From positions 33,635 through 97,634 of the forward strand of contig CAUDEL010000004.1 in the NCBI GenBank assembly GCA_958448555.1: DNA of 64,000 nucleotides, in the 5' to 3' direction. This DNA is from Limiplasma sp958448555. GTDB taxonomy: Bacteria > Bacillota > Clostridia > Christensenellales > Aristaeellaceae. The notes beneath the pieces are model-generated. The model had not been told where the DNA came from. It did no database searches and was given only the letters and a program-made list of their open reading frames with translations. Each line of letters begins with the position of its first letter. The stretch's first letter is position 1. This document shows positions 17,202 to 25,338 of this stretch, piece by piece. A program made the translations under genes and the position numbers.

Positions 17202-17249
17202 AATCAATATTTAGTGTTGACTTTGTGATTTGAGCACAATATAATGGTG
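17202..17249 (+). promoter_or_regulatory. nrdD promoter with two NrdR boxes
   Basis: TTGACT (17217-17222), 17-base spacer, perfect TATAAT (17240-17245). Two 16-base sites resembling the NrdR consensus acaCwAtATaTwGtgt flank it: AATCAATATTTAGTGT (17202-17217) overlapping the -35 and GCACAATATAATGGTG (17234-17249) overlapping the -10. Their starts are 32 bases apart, about three helical turns, which is the usual arrangement for cooperative NrdR repression. Confidence 0.75.
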
Positions 17250-17328
17250 GTGCTCGCTCAAAAGATCCCAGTTTCGGGGAGAAAAGCGGCCCCCACATGG
17301 TGTAACAATTTATGGAGGCATCAGGGAT

Positions 17329-19656
17329 ATGATTACATCCATCAAAAAGCGCGACGGGCGCATTGTTCCCTTCGATCAGGAGAAAATCGAACAGGCGATC
17401 GAAAAGAGCTTTATGGCCAGCGGCAGCCAGAAGTCGCAGGAAACGGCGCAGGAGCTGGCGCAGGCCGTTGTGCGGGAGATTGAGCGGGACGAGAATCTGC
17501 CCGCGGTGCCTTCGGTGGAACAGGTGCAGGACGTGGTGGAGCGCGTGCTCATCGAGCGCGGCTTCGTGCGCTCGGCCAAGAGCTACATCCTCTACCGCGC
17601 GGAGCGCAGCCGCGTGCGCGAGATGAACACCCGACTGATGAAGATCTTCGAGGACATCGCCTACAAGGATGCCATCGATTCGGACATCAAGCGCGAGAAC
17701 GCCAACATCAACGGCGATACCGCCATGGGCAGCATGCTCAAGTTTGGCTCGGAAGGCTCCAAGCAGTTCTATGAGATGTATGTGCTCAACCCCCGGCATG
17801 CGCAGGCGCACCGGGACGGCGACATCCATATCCATGACCTGGATTTCTACACCCTGACGACCACCTGCTGCCAGATTGACCTTCTGGAGCTGTTCCATGG
17901 CGGCTTCTCCACGGGCCATGGCGTGCTTCGCGAGCCCAACGACATCTACAGCTATTCGGCGCTGGCCTGCATCGCCATCCAGGCCAACCAGAATGACCAG
18001 CACGGCGGGCAGAGCGTGGTCAACTTCGACTACGGCATGGCGCCGGGCGTCAAAAAGACCTATTTCAAGCGCTTCCGTGACAACCTGGCCCGCGCGATGG
18101 AGCTGCTGGGGCATGTGGAAAACGCGGCGGACGAGGCGGCGCGCATGCTGGAGGAGCTGGAGAAGGAGACGGGCAAAAAGCCCGGCCTGGCGGCTGACCC
18201 CGAGTATGACAAGGCCCTGGGAGAGAAGCTCGCCGCCGTGATGCCCGCCTCCGACGAGGAGGAGCGCACCCGGATTCTGGACTTCGTGCGCGAGCATGCT
18301 GAGCAGGAGACGGACAAGGCCACCTACCAGGCCATGGAGGCGCTCATCCACAACCTCAACACCATGAACAGCCGCGCGGGCGCGCAGGTGCCCTTCTCCT
18401 CCATCAACTACGGCATGGATACCTCGCCCGAGGGCCGCATGGTCATGCGCAACGTCCTTCTGGCCACCGAGGCGGGCCTTGGCAACGGCGAGACGCCCAT
18501 CTTCCCCATCCAGATCTTCCGCGTCAAGGAAGGCGTGAGCTTCAACCCCGGCGACCCCAACTACGACCTCTACCGCCTGGCCATCCGCACCAGCGCCAAG
18601 CGCCTGTTCCCCAACTTCAGCTTCCTGGACGCGCCCTTCAACAAGCAGTATTACAAGGAGGGCCACCCCGAGACCGAGATCGCCTACATGGGCTGCCGCA
18701 CCCGCGTCATCGGCAACGTCTATGACCCCACCCGCCAGATCTGCCCCCGCCGCGGCAACCTCTCCTTCACCTCCATCAACCTGCCCCGCATCGCCATCAA
18801 GGCCAAGGGCGACGTGCAGTGGTTCTTCGAGGAGCTGGAGCGCACGCTGGACCTGGTGCACGAGCAGCTTCTGGAGCGCTTTGAGATCATCGCCAACAAG
18901 AAGGTCTACAACTATCCCTTCCTCATGGGCGAGGGCGTGTGGCTGGATTCGGAGAAGCTGGACTGGAACGACAGCGTGCGCGAGGTGCTCAAGCACGGCA
19001 CCCTCTCCATCGGCTTCATCGGCCTGGCCGAGTGCCTCAAGGCCCTGCGCGGCACGCACCATGGCGAGGACCCCAACAGCCAGAACCTGGGCCTGGAGAT
19101 CGTGGGCTTCATCCGCAAGTACTGCGACGACCTCAGCCAGAAGGAAAAGCTCAACTACACCTGCCTGGCCACGCCCGCCGAGGGCCTCAGCGGCCGCTTT
19201 GTGCGCATCGACCGGGAGAAGTTCGGCGTCATCCCCGGCATCACGGACCGCGAGTATTATACCAACTCCTTCCATGTGCCGGTCTACTTCCCCATCAACG
19301 CCTTTGAGAAGCTGGCCATCGAGGCGCCCTATCACGCGCTGACCAACGCCGGCCACATCAGCTATATCGAGATGGACGGCGACCCGACCAAGAACCTGGA
19401 CGCCTTTGAGAAGGTGGTCCGCTACATGCACGACGTGGGCATCGGCTACGGCAGCATCAACCACCCCGTGGACCGCGACCCGGACTGTGGCTACAACGGC
19501 ATCATCGGCGACACCTGCCCCAAGTGCGGACGCAGCGAAAACGGACATGCCTTTGAGCGCATCCGCCGCATCACGGGCTATCTGGTGGGCACGCTGGACC
19601 GCTTCAACAACGGCAAGCGCGCCGAGGAGCGCGACCGCGTCAAGCACAGCGTCTAA
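17329..19656 (+). CDS. nrdD: Anaerobic ribonucleoside-triphosphate reductase
   Basis: 775 residues. It begins with an ATP-cone regulatory domain (ITSIKKRDGRIVPFDQEKIEQAI, residues 1-90). The catalytic domain includes YMGCRTRV, a metal site CGYNGIIGDTCPKCGR, and the C-terminal glycyl-radical region RRITGYLVGTLDRFNNGKRAEE. It reduces ribonucleoside triphosphates to deoxy forms under strict anoxia. The activating radical SAM enzyme NrdG, normally next to nrdD, is not encoded in the adjacent sequence, so it must be elsewhere. Start ATG 17329 follows TGGAGG. It is regulated by NrdR, as judged from the boxes upstream. Confidence 0.97.
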   Translation: MITSIKKRDGRIVPFDQEKIEQAIEKSFMASGSQKSQETAQELAQAVVREIERDENLPAVPSVEQVQDVVERVLIERGFVRSAKSYILYRAERSRVREMNTRLMKIFEDIAYKDAIDSDIKRENANINGDTAMGSMLKFGSEGSKQFYEMYVLNPRHAQAHRDGDIHIHDLDFYTLTTTCCQIDLLELFHGGFSTGHGVLREPNDIYSYSALACIAIQANQNDQHGGQSVVNFDYGMAPGVKKTYFKRFRDNLARAMELLGHVENAADEAARMLEELEKETGKKPGLAADPEYDKALGEKLAAVMPASDEEERTRILDFVREHAEQETDKATYQAMEALIHNLNTMNSRAGAQVPFSSINYGMDTSPEGRMVMRNVLLATEAGLGNGETPIFPIQIFRVKEGVSFNPGDPNYDLYRLAIRTSAKRLFPNFSFLDAPFNKQYYKEGHPETEIAYMGCRTRVIGNVYDPTRQICPRRGNLSFTSINLPRIAIKAKGDVQWFFEELERTLDLVHEQLLERFEIIANKKVYNYPFLMGEGVWLDSEKLDWNDSVREVLKHGTLSIGFIGLAECLKALRGTHHGEDPNSQNLGLEIVGFIRKYCDDLSQKEKLNYTCLATPAEGLSGRFVRIDREKFGVIPGITDREYYTNSFHVPVYFPINAFEKLAIEAPYHALTNAGHISYIEMDGDPTKNLDAFEKVVRYMHDVGIGYGSINHPVDRDPDCGYNGIIGDTCPKCGRSENGHAFERIRRITGYLVGTLDRFNNGKRAEERDRVKHSV

Positions 19657-19682
19657 AAAAGCCGCAAACTTTACCACGTTGA

Positions 19683-19739
19683 AAAACGCCTCTTTCTGCA
19701 AACACTTCCCTGCGAAGCAACATCAGAAAGAGGCGTTTT
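19683..19739 (+). terminator. Terminator-like hairpin of nrdD overlapping the spoIVB ribosome-binding site
   Basis: AAAACGCCTCTTTCTG (19683-19698) pairs perfectly over 16 bp with CAGAAAGAGGCGTTTT (19724-19739); the loop is 25 bases. The 3' arm contains AAAGAGG (19727-19733), the only Shine-Dalgarno candidate for spoIVB, whose ATG begins at 19741. Confidence 0.75.
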
Positions 19740-19740
19740 C

Positions 19741-20934
19741 ATGCGAAAACCACCCACCCGGCTCAAAAAGACCCTCGGCTGGCTGCTGTCGGCATTTCTG
19801 CTCGTGGTCTATTTCTCGCCCCAGGCGCAGCTTTTGCGCACCCTCCCGGACAGGCTCAGCGTGGCCGTGGGCCAGCGGGCCGTGCTTGACGCCCCCTTTC
19901 CGCTGACCGTCCAGGCGCAGGAGGATGTGTCCGCCGGCGCCTCGATGGACGAGACGCTGCCGGAGGAGGCCGGAAAGAGCACCGCCACCATCAGCTTTCT
20001 GGGCCTCCTGCCCCTGCGCGAGGTGGAGATCGACATCAGCGACGATCTGCGCCTCTATCCAGGCGGTCAGGCCGTGGGCGTGGCGCTGCACACCCAGGGC
20101 GTGCTGGTGGTGGGCACCAGCGACCTCAGCGATGCCTACAGCCCGGCGCGGCTGGCGGGCGTGAAGGCGGGCGACCTCATCACCCAAGCGGGAGGGCAGA
20201 CGCTGGAGAGCGCCGAGCAGCTCACCGCGCTGGTGGCTTCCATGGGCGAGGCGCCGCTTCCCCTGACCATTCGCCGGGGCGAGAGCATCCTTGAACTGAC
20301 CCTCACGCCCAAGCGCGACGGCGAGAGCGGCGACTACCGCATCGGCGCGTGGGTGCGCGACAGCACCGCGGGCGTGGGTACCCTGTCGTTTTACGGCGCG
20401 CTGGAGGAGGGCGGGGCGCTGCGCTTTGGCGCGCTGGGCCACGCCATCACCGACAGCGATACCCAACAGGTGCTCACCGTGGGCAGGGGGCAGATCATGC
20501 AGGCCGACGTGGTGGACGTGCGAAAGGGCGAGGCGGGCTTTCCGGGCGAGCTCAAGGGCAGCTTTCTGAGGGAGAACCGGGTGCTGGGCGATATTTTCGT
20601 AAACAATCAGTATGGGATTTACGGCGAACTGGACGCCTTGCCCGAGCATCCGCTCTATCCCGAGGGACTGCCTATCGGCCGCCGCGACGCGGTGCACACG
20701 GGGCCGGCGACCATCCTTTCGACCGTGGGAACCGGCGGGATGCGCGAATATGATGTGGAAATCGTCGAGGTCGCGCGCCAGTCCGAACCGGCCCAGCGCA
20801 GCATGGTGCTTCGCGTGACCGACCCGGAGCTCCTGGAGCGCACCGGCGGCATCGTGCAGGGCATGAGCGGAAGCCCGATCATCCAGGACGGCCGCCTCAT
20901 TGGAGCCGTGACGCATGTGTGTGTCCGTTCATGA
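19741..20934 (+). CDS. spoIVB: SpoIVB-type sporulation serine peptidase (S55), 3' end frameshifted
   Basis: 397 residues. An N-terminal membrane anchor (LGWLLSAFLLVVYFS) is followed by a PDZ domain (about 100-190; SPARLAGVKAGDLITQAGG) and the S55 domain with the histidine in FGALGHAITD and the nucleophile in GIVQGMSGSPII. In the family this protease is secreted from the forespore and starts pro-sigma-K processing in the mother cell. After GAVTHV the frame ends CVRS and stops, whereas family members continue with a conserved VNDPTSGYG-like end; a different frame just downstream reads VHDPHSGC. Catalytic residues are intact but the last 15 or so residues are lost. No spo0A follows, unlike the usual order. 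Confidence 0.85.
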   Translation: MRKPPTRLKKTLGWLLSAFLLVVYFSPQAQLLRTLPDRLSVAVGQRAVLDAPFPLTVQAQEDVSAGASMDETLPEEAGKSTATISFLGLLPLREVEIDISDDLRLYPGGQAVGVALHTQGVLVVGTSDLSDAYSPARLAGVKAGDLITQAGGQTLESAEQLTALVASMGEAPLPLTIRRGESILELTLTPKRDGESGDYRIGAWVRDSTAGVGTLSFYGALEEGGALRFGALGHAITDSDTQQVLTVGRGQIMQADVVDVRKGEAGFPGELKGSFLRENRVLGDIFVNNQYGIYGELDALPEHPLYPEGLPIGRRDAVHTGPATILSTVGTGGMREYDVEIVEVARQSEPAQRSMVLRVTDPELLERTGGIVQGMSGSPIIQDGRLIGAVTHVCVRS

Positions 20935-21228
20935 TCCCCACAGCGGATGTTCGACAAACAAAAAACCGTTATTCTCCAATTGTTCCTTTTCTGTTCACAC
21001 CGCCGCCATAATCATTTGGTATCCTTACATCGTCGATAAAGACGAAATGCGCTGCGGAAGCGGTGCGAAGGGAAGCTCTTGCGCAAGAGATACGGCTCCT
21101 TTTCCGGGTGGATCCGGCTGTGCGGCGGCCATTTTGGCGGGCGGGTATATGCCCCGGGCCGTGCATGGCGTTCCCTCCGCTTTCGGGCGCGCCAAAAAAC
21201 TCCGCGGCCTTCCGCGTTTGCATACATT
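20935..21228. other. Intergenic stretch after spoIVB with no recognised gene
   Basis: About 290 bases without a supported reading frame. A short CTCTTGCGCAAGAG palindrome occurs near 21076, and GC-rich sequence leads into repeat copy B. The first bases still encode the out-of-frame remnant of the SpoIVB C-terminus. Confidence 0.5.
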
Positions 21229-21458
21229 GGTCCGCCGCCCTTTGGGGCGGCGGACCTCAGCTTGTCGAAAAAGTCCGCCCACGGCGGCCTTTTCCGCCAA
21301 ATGCTTAAGAAATGTTTGCGCCCAGGGGCGCAAACTCCCCGCCCGCCCGGCAAAGCCGGGCGATACGAATCCACTTTGGAGGGCCTGCGGGCCCTCCAAA
21401 CCTCCCGAAAAGTGTTTGTCAGCGGTCTGGGGTCCGCCGCCCTTTGGGGCGGCGGACC
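21229..21458. repeat. Intergenic structured repeat, copy B (inverted, core deleted)
   Basis: It is bordered by two identical 28-base hairpins (21229-21256 and 21431-21458; GGTCCGCCGCCC-TTT-GGGGCGGCGGACC type). The left inner part (about 21264-21298) reads TGTCGAAAAAGTCCGCC then CACGGCGG and CTTTTCCG, matching the right end of copy C. The right part (21347-21423) is the reverse complement of the two flanks of copy A joined directly (8793-8832 and about 8624-8670). The conserved H1-H2 core is missing. Confidence 0.8.
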
Positions 21459-21487
21459 TATTTTCCCGTGGCGTGTCCAAACCAGCC

Positions 21488-21517
21488 TTGACAATCCGCC
21501 GCCCGTCGTACTACAAT
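21488..21517 (+). promoter_or_regulatory. Promoter of the GntR regulator-peptidase operon
   Basis: TTGACA (21488-21493), 18-base spacer, TACAAT (21512-21517), upstream of a strong AAGGAGG. Confidence 0.7.
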
Positions 21518-21555
21518 GAAAAAGAAATACAAAGAAAGTACAAGGAGGCGGCCGG

Positions 21556-22254
21556 ATGGTACCGATGAGCCTGGCCCCGTCGATGGAGAGCAAACCCATC
21601 CGGGAGGTGGCCTATGAGACGCTCAAGAACGCGATCGTGACCGGGGAGATCCCCGCGGGGTCGCGCATCGTGGAAACGGAATATGCCGAGCGCATGCACA
21701 TCAGCCGCACGCCGCTTCGCGAGGCGCTTCGCAAGCTGGAGCGGGACGGGCTGGTGGAATACGTGGTCAGGCGGGGCGTGGTGGTGCGCGCCTTCACCAT
21801 CGCGGACGTGGAGGAGATCTACACCATCCGAAACGCCCTGGAGATGCTCACGCTTCCCGCGATCATCCAAAACGCCACGGCTGAGGATATTCGCTCGCTG
21901 CGGGAGCTGCTGGACGAGATGGACGCCTTTGACGAAGCGGGGGACATCGAGGCGCTCTCGCCCCGCGCGCGCGCCTTCCATACGCGGCTGACGCGTCTTT
22001 CCAAAATGAACCGAATCCTGCGTGTCATCGAGGGGCAGGATCAATATATCACGCGGTTTTCCGCCCTTTCCATCGCCCGGGAGACGCGCCGGCACGCGGC
22101 GCACCGCGAGCATCACCAACTGGTGGACTACGTGGAGCAGAAGGATCTGGAATCCTTTGAGAAGCTCATGCGCAAGCATATTGAGCGCAGCAAGGAAACC
22201 TGCCTGCTGGCGCTGGAGGAGAGCAAGCTCAAGCGCAACGAGGCGGCGAAGTAG
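21556..22254 (+). CDS. GntR family transcriptional regulator (FCD/FadR type)
   Basis: 232 residues. The winged-helix GntR domain occupies residues about 15-80 (YETLKNAIVTGEIPAGSRI, then ISRTPLREALRKLERDGLVEY). A helical FCD effector domain follows (RNALEMLTLPAIIQNAT; FHTRLTRLSKM; HREHHQLVDYVEQKD), whose histidine and acidic residues usually bind a metal and a small carboxylate. It is 31 bases upstream of the M3 peptidase, so it may control that gene. The ligand is unknown. Start ATG 21556 follows AAGGAGG; ATG 21565 is a minor alternative. Confidence 0.88.
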   Translation: MVPMSLAPSMESKPIREVAYETLKNAIVTGEIPAGSRIVETEYAERMHISRTPLREALRKLERDGLVEYVVRRGVVVRAFTIADVEEIYTIRNALEMLTLPAIIQNATAEDIRSLRELLDEMDAFDEAGDIEALSPRARAFHTRLTRLSKMNRILRVIEGQDQYITRFSALSIARETRRHAAHREHHQLVDYVEQKDLESFEKLMRKHIERSKETCLLALEESKLKRNEAAK

Positions 22255-22285
22255 AAGCTGTTTTGGCAGAAAGAAGGCATACCCC

Positions 22286-24043
22286 GTGAACGACGGCACC
22301 TGGGATCTGAGCGTATTTTATCAAGGCTTTGACGATTCGGACCTGCGCGGCGATATCGAGGCGATCCGCTCTGCGGCGGAGGGCATGGAGGCTTTGCTTT
22401 CGCAGGACCGCCAGGAGGCGGACCGGCTGGAGGCGATGGTCGCCTGCCTGGAGGACATGACCAACCGTCTGAGCCGCGCGTTCGGCTACGCGGAGCTGAC
22501 GCTGGCGGCCGATACGGAAAACGAAGGGGCGCTTCGCCTGATGGACGAGCTTAGCGCCCTGATGGTCGAGGTGCAGCTCTGCCAGAGCCGCTGCGTGCGC
22601 CACGTGGGCGGCGTGAGCGGCCTGGATCAGATGATCGAAGGCCGAGAGACGCTACGGCAGAACGGCTTCATTCTGCGGGAGATGGCCCGGCAGTCGGCGC
22701 ACATGCTGCCTGCCGATATGGAAAAATGGATGCTTCGCATGTCGCTGGATGGCGGGGACGCCTTTTCCAAGCTGCGCGACCGGCTCATCGGTACGCATAC
22801 GGTGGACCTGGACGGCAAGACCCAGCCCCTGCCCGCGGTGCGCGGCATGGCCTACGACCCGGACCCCGCCGTGCGCAGGGCCGCCTATGAGGCGGAGCTG
22901 GCCAGCTACCGCAAAATCGAAACGCCCATGGCCTTTTGCTTAAGTTGTATCAAGGGCGAGGCGCTCACCCTGTGCGAGGCCAGGGGCTATCCCGACGTGC
23001 TCACGCAGCAGCTTGGCGAAAGCCGCATGGACCGCGAGACGCTGGACGCCATGTGGACCGCCATCCGAGAGGCGCTGCCGGATTTCAGGCGTTACCTGCG
23101 CAAAAAGGCGGAACTGCTGGGGCATGCGAATGGCCTGCCCTTCTACGACCTGTTCGCGCCTATGGGCCGGGATACCCGGCGGTATACGGCGGAGGAGGCG
23201 CGGGAGCTGCTGGTGAGCGTCTTTTCCAAGGTGCACCCCGAGATGGGCCGGTTCATCGACCATGCGTTTGAGGACCGCTGGATCGACCTCTATCCCCGCG
23301 AGGGCAAGGAGGGCGGCGCGTTCTGTGCGGGCTTCCATCAGATGAAGATCAGCCGGGTGCTGACCAACTTCGTGGGCAGCTTCAGCGACGTGAGCACGCT
23401 GGCGCACGAGCTGGGCCATGGCTGGCACAACGTATGCCTGGAGCGCGTCCCCGTAATGATGGCCGATCCGCCCATGCCCCTTGCCGAGACGGCTTCCATC
23501 TTCAACGAAACGCTGCTCAGCCATGAGGTGCGCAAGACCGCCGACGACGAGACGCGCTTTGCGCTTCTGGAAAACAGCCTGATGGAAGCCACGCAGGTCA
23601 TCGTGGACATCTATAGCCGCTTCCTGTTTGAAAGCGCGGTGTTCGAGGCGCGAAAGACCCATATTCCCACGGCCGCGGAGCTCAACCGCATGATGCTGGA
23701 CGCCCAGCGCGAGAGCTACGGCGACGGGCTGGACCCCGACGTCATGCATCCCGGCATGTGGATCAACAAGAGCCACTACTACAGCGTGGGCCTGCACTTC
23801 TATAACTTCCCCTATGCCTTCGGCCACCTCTTCGGCCTGGGCGTGTTCAAAAAATACCTGGAGAAGGGCGCGGCCTTCATGCCCCAGTACGACGCCCTGC
23901 TGGCCTCCTGCGGGAGCGGACTGGTGCGCGACGTGGCGGCGGGCGTGGGCATCGACGTGGCCAGCGCGGACTACTGGCGCGGCGCGCTGGACGTGTTCCG
24001 GGCGGAGCTGGACGAGTTTGAGCGCCTGTGCGAACGGCGATGA
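22286..24043 (+). CDS. Oligoendopeptidase F-type peptidase (M3 family)
   Basis: 585 residues from GTG 22286, behind AGAAGG; the reading frame extends upstream but only across the end of the GntR gene. It contains the M3 zinc motif HELGHGWH (about residues 373-380) with the downstream ligand region LAETASIFNE, an N-terminal PepF helical domain (VNDGTWDLSVFYQGFDD) and the closing SHYYSVGLHFYNFPYAFGHLF block. It cleaves medium-size peptides in the cytoplasm. Its stop overlaps the next gene's ATG (24040-24043). Confidence 0.92.
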   Translation: MNDGTWDLSVFYQGFDDSDLRGDIEAIRSAAEGMEALLSQDRQEADRLEAMVACLEDMTNRLSRAFGYAELTLAADTENEGALRLMDELSALMVEVQLCQSRCVRHVGGVSGLDQMIEGRETLRQNGFILREMARQSAHMLPADMEKWMLRMSLDGGDAFSKLRDRLIGTHTVDLDGKTQPLPAVRGMAYDPDPAVRRAAYEAELASYRKIETPMAFCLSCIKGEALTLCEARGYPDVLTQQLGESRMDRETLDAMWTAIREALPDFRRYLRKKAELLGHANGLPFYDLFAPMGRDTRRYTAEEARELLVSVFSKVHPEMGRFIDHAFEDRWIDLYPREGKEGGAFCAGFHQMKISRVLTNFVGSFSDVSTLAHELGHGWHNVCLERVPVMMADPPMPLAETASIFNETLLSHEVRKTADDETRFALLENSLMEATQVIVDIYSRFLFESAVFEARKTHIPTAAELNRMMLDAQRESYGDGLDPDVMHPGMWINKSHYYSVGLHFYNFPYAFGHLFGLGVFKKYLEKGAAFMPQYDALLASCGSGLVRDVAAGVGIDVASADYWRGALDVFRAELDEFERLCERR

Positions 24044-25317
24044 GGAAAGACGCATTGACGGGCGCGCCATGGCTGTTGGCCGTGGCGCGCGTTTTTGAGC
24101 GGGCGGGGGAGCCGGTCTACCTGGTGGGCGGCGCGGTGCGAAACCCGCTGATGCGCTTGCCCCTGTCCGACGTGGACGTGTGCGGCCCGGCGCGGCCGGA
24201 GCGGGTGATGGCGCTGTGCGAGGGCACGGAGGTGCGCGCGGTGCTGCGCGCCGCGCATTTCGGCACGGTGGAGCTGCATGTGACGGACGCGGACGGCGCG
24301 CGCCACATGGCCGAGTACACCACCTTCCGCGAGGACAGCTACCGCTGCGGACACCGGCCGGACGCCGTGCGCTTCACCACGGAGATCTCCGTGGACGCGC
24401 TTCGGCGCGATTTCAGCGTCAACGCCCTCTACCGCCGCCTGCATGACGGAGCGCTGGGCCCGGTGATCGACCCCACGGGAGGAGTCAGGCACCTTGAACA
24501 GGGCGTTTTGCATACCGTGACCCCGGACCCGGACCGCGTGCTTCGGGATGACGGCCTGCGCATTTTACGCGCGGCGCGCTTTCAGGCCGAGCTGGACCTT
24601 GCGCCCACGCCCGCGCTGTTGGACAGCCTGGCGCGGCACGCGCCGCTGCTTAGGGATATCGCCTGCGAGCGGCTGCGGGACGAGCTCCAGAAGATTCTTC
24701 TGGCCGATCTGCGCTATCCGATGCTCAAGCGCCGCGCCCCGGCTACGGCCAGCGGGCTCAAAACCCTGCGGGCCTGCGGGGCGTGGCCCTACCTGCTGGA
24801 TGCGCCCTACGACGAGGAAGCGGTAGGCGCCCTGGCGGCTCTCGACTGGGAAAACGCGCCGCTGGCGGGGCGGCTGGCGCTGCTTTTGCGGGGGATGGAG
24901 CCGCCCGAATTGCAAAACGCGCTCCTGCGCCTGCGATTTTCCACCCGCGACGCGGCGCTGGCTGCGCGCTATGCGGCGGCGCTGCGCTGCCCGTATGCGG
25001 ACGCCTTTGAAACGGTGAAGCTGGGCCGCGACGCGGTGGCGTATGCGGCGGCCGCCTTCCATGCACTGGGGGATGCGGCGGGCGAGGCGCGTGCGGCAGG
25101 GGCGCTGGATGCGCTTGGGGACGCGCCGTGGTCGCTCAGGGAGCTGGGCGTCGGCGGGGACGTGCTGATGCCCCTGCTGGCCGCGCGGGCCGTGCCCGCG
25201 CGGCAGATGGGCCGCCTGCTGGAAAATTTGTGGCGTATGGCGGCGGAGGGCCAGATCGCAAACGAAACCGCCGCGCTGCTTGGCGCGGCGGAAGAATGGC
25301 TGAACCGCATGGAATAA
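24040..25317 (+). CDS. CCA tRNA nucleotidyltransferase / poly(A) polymerase family protein
   Basis: 425 residues from ATG 24040 (ATGA overlap with the peptidase). The class II nucleotidyltransferase head is clear: VYLVGGAVRNPLMRLPLSDVDVC with GG and DxD (residues about 25-46), RRDFSVNALY, and IDPTGGVRHLEQGVLHTV, followed by RVLRDDGLRILRAARF. The C-terminal half is helical, with weak similarity to the neck and body domains. It probably completes or repairs the CCA end of tRNAs. The tRNA-Ser at 62182 carries an encoded CCA, so repair is at least part of its job. The exact subtype (CCA, A-adding or C-adding) is not resolved. Confidence 0.85.
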   Translation: MRKDALTGAPWLLAVARVFERAGEPVYLVGGAVRNPLMRLPLSDVDVCGPARPERVMALCEGTEVRAVLRAAHFGTVELHVTDADGARHMAEYTTFREDSYRCGHRPDAVRFTTEISVDALRRDFSVNALYRRLHDGALGPVIDPTGGVRHLEQGVLHTVTPDPDRVLRDDGLRILRAARFQAELDLAPTPALLDSLARHAPLLRDIACERLRDELQKILLADLRYPMLKRRAPATASGLKTLRACGAWPYLLDAPYDEEAVGALAALDWENAPLAGRLALLLRGMEPPELQNALLRLRFSTRDAALAARYAAALRCPYADAFETVKLGRDAVAYAAAAFHALGDAAGEARAAGALDALGDAPWSLRELGVGGDVLMPLLAARAVPARQMGRLLENLWRMAAEGQIANETAALLGAAEEWLNRME

Positions 25318-25338
25318 GCGGCGGAGGAGCGCGGCCTG

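Noticed and set aside
17197..19701. Long minus-strand frame opposite nrdD
   Set aside because: Antisense shadow of a conserved gene, with low-complexity His/Gly/Val-rich translation typical of such shadows.
21229..21458. CRISPR array or rho-independent terminator array in the repeat region
   Set aside because: There are only two identical hairpins with non-spacer-like inner sequence shared with other loci and no cas genes; it fits the dispersed element better.
20915..21568. Open frame following spoIVB that begins VHDPHSG
   Set aside because: Only the first few codons are the out-of-frame SpoIVB tail; the rest runs through repeat copy B and is not a gene.
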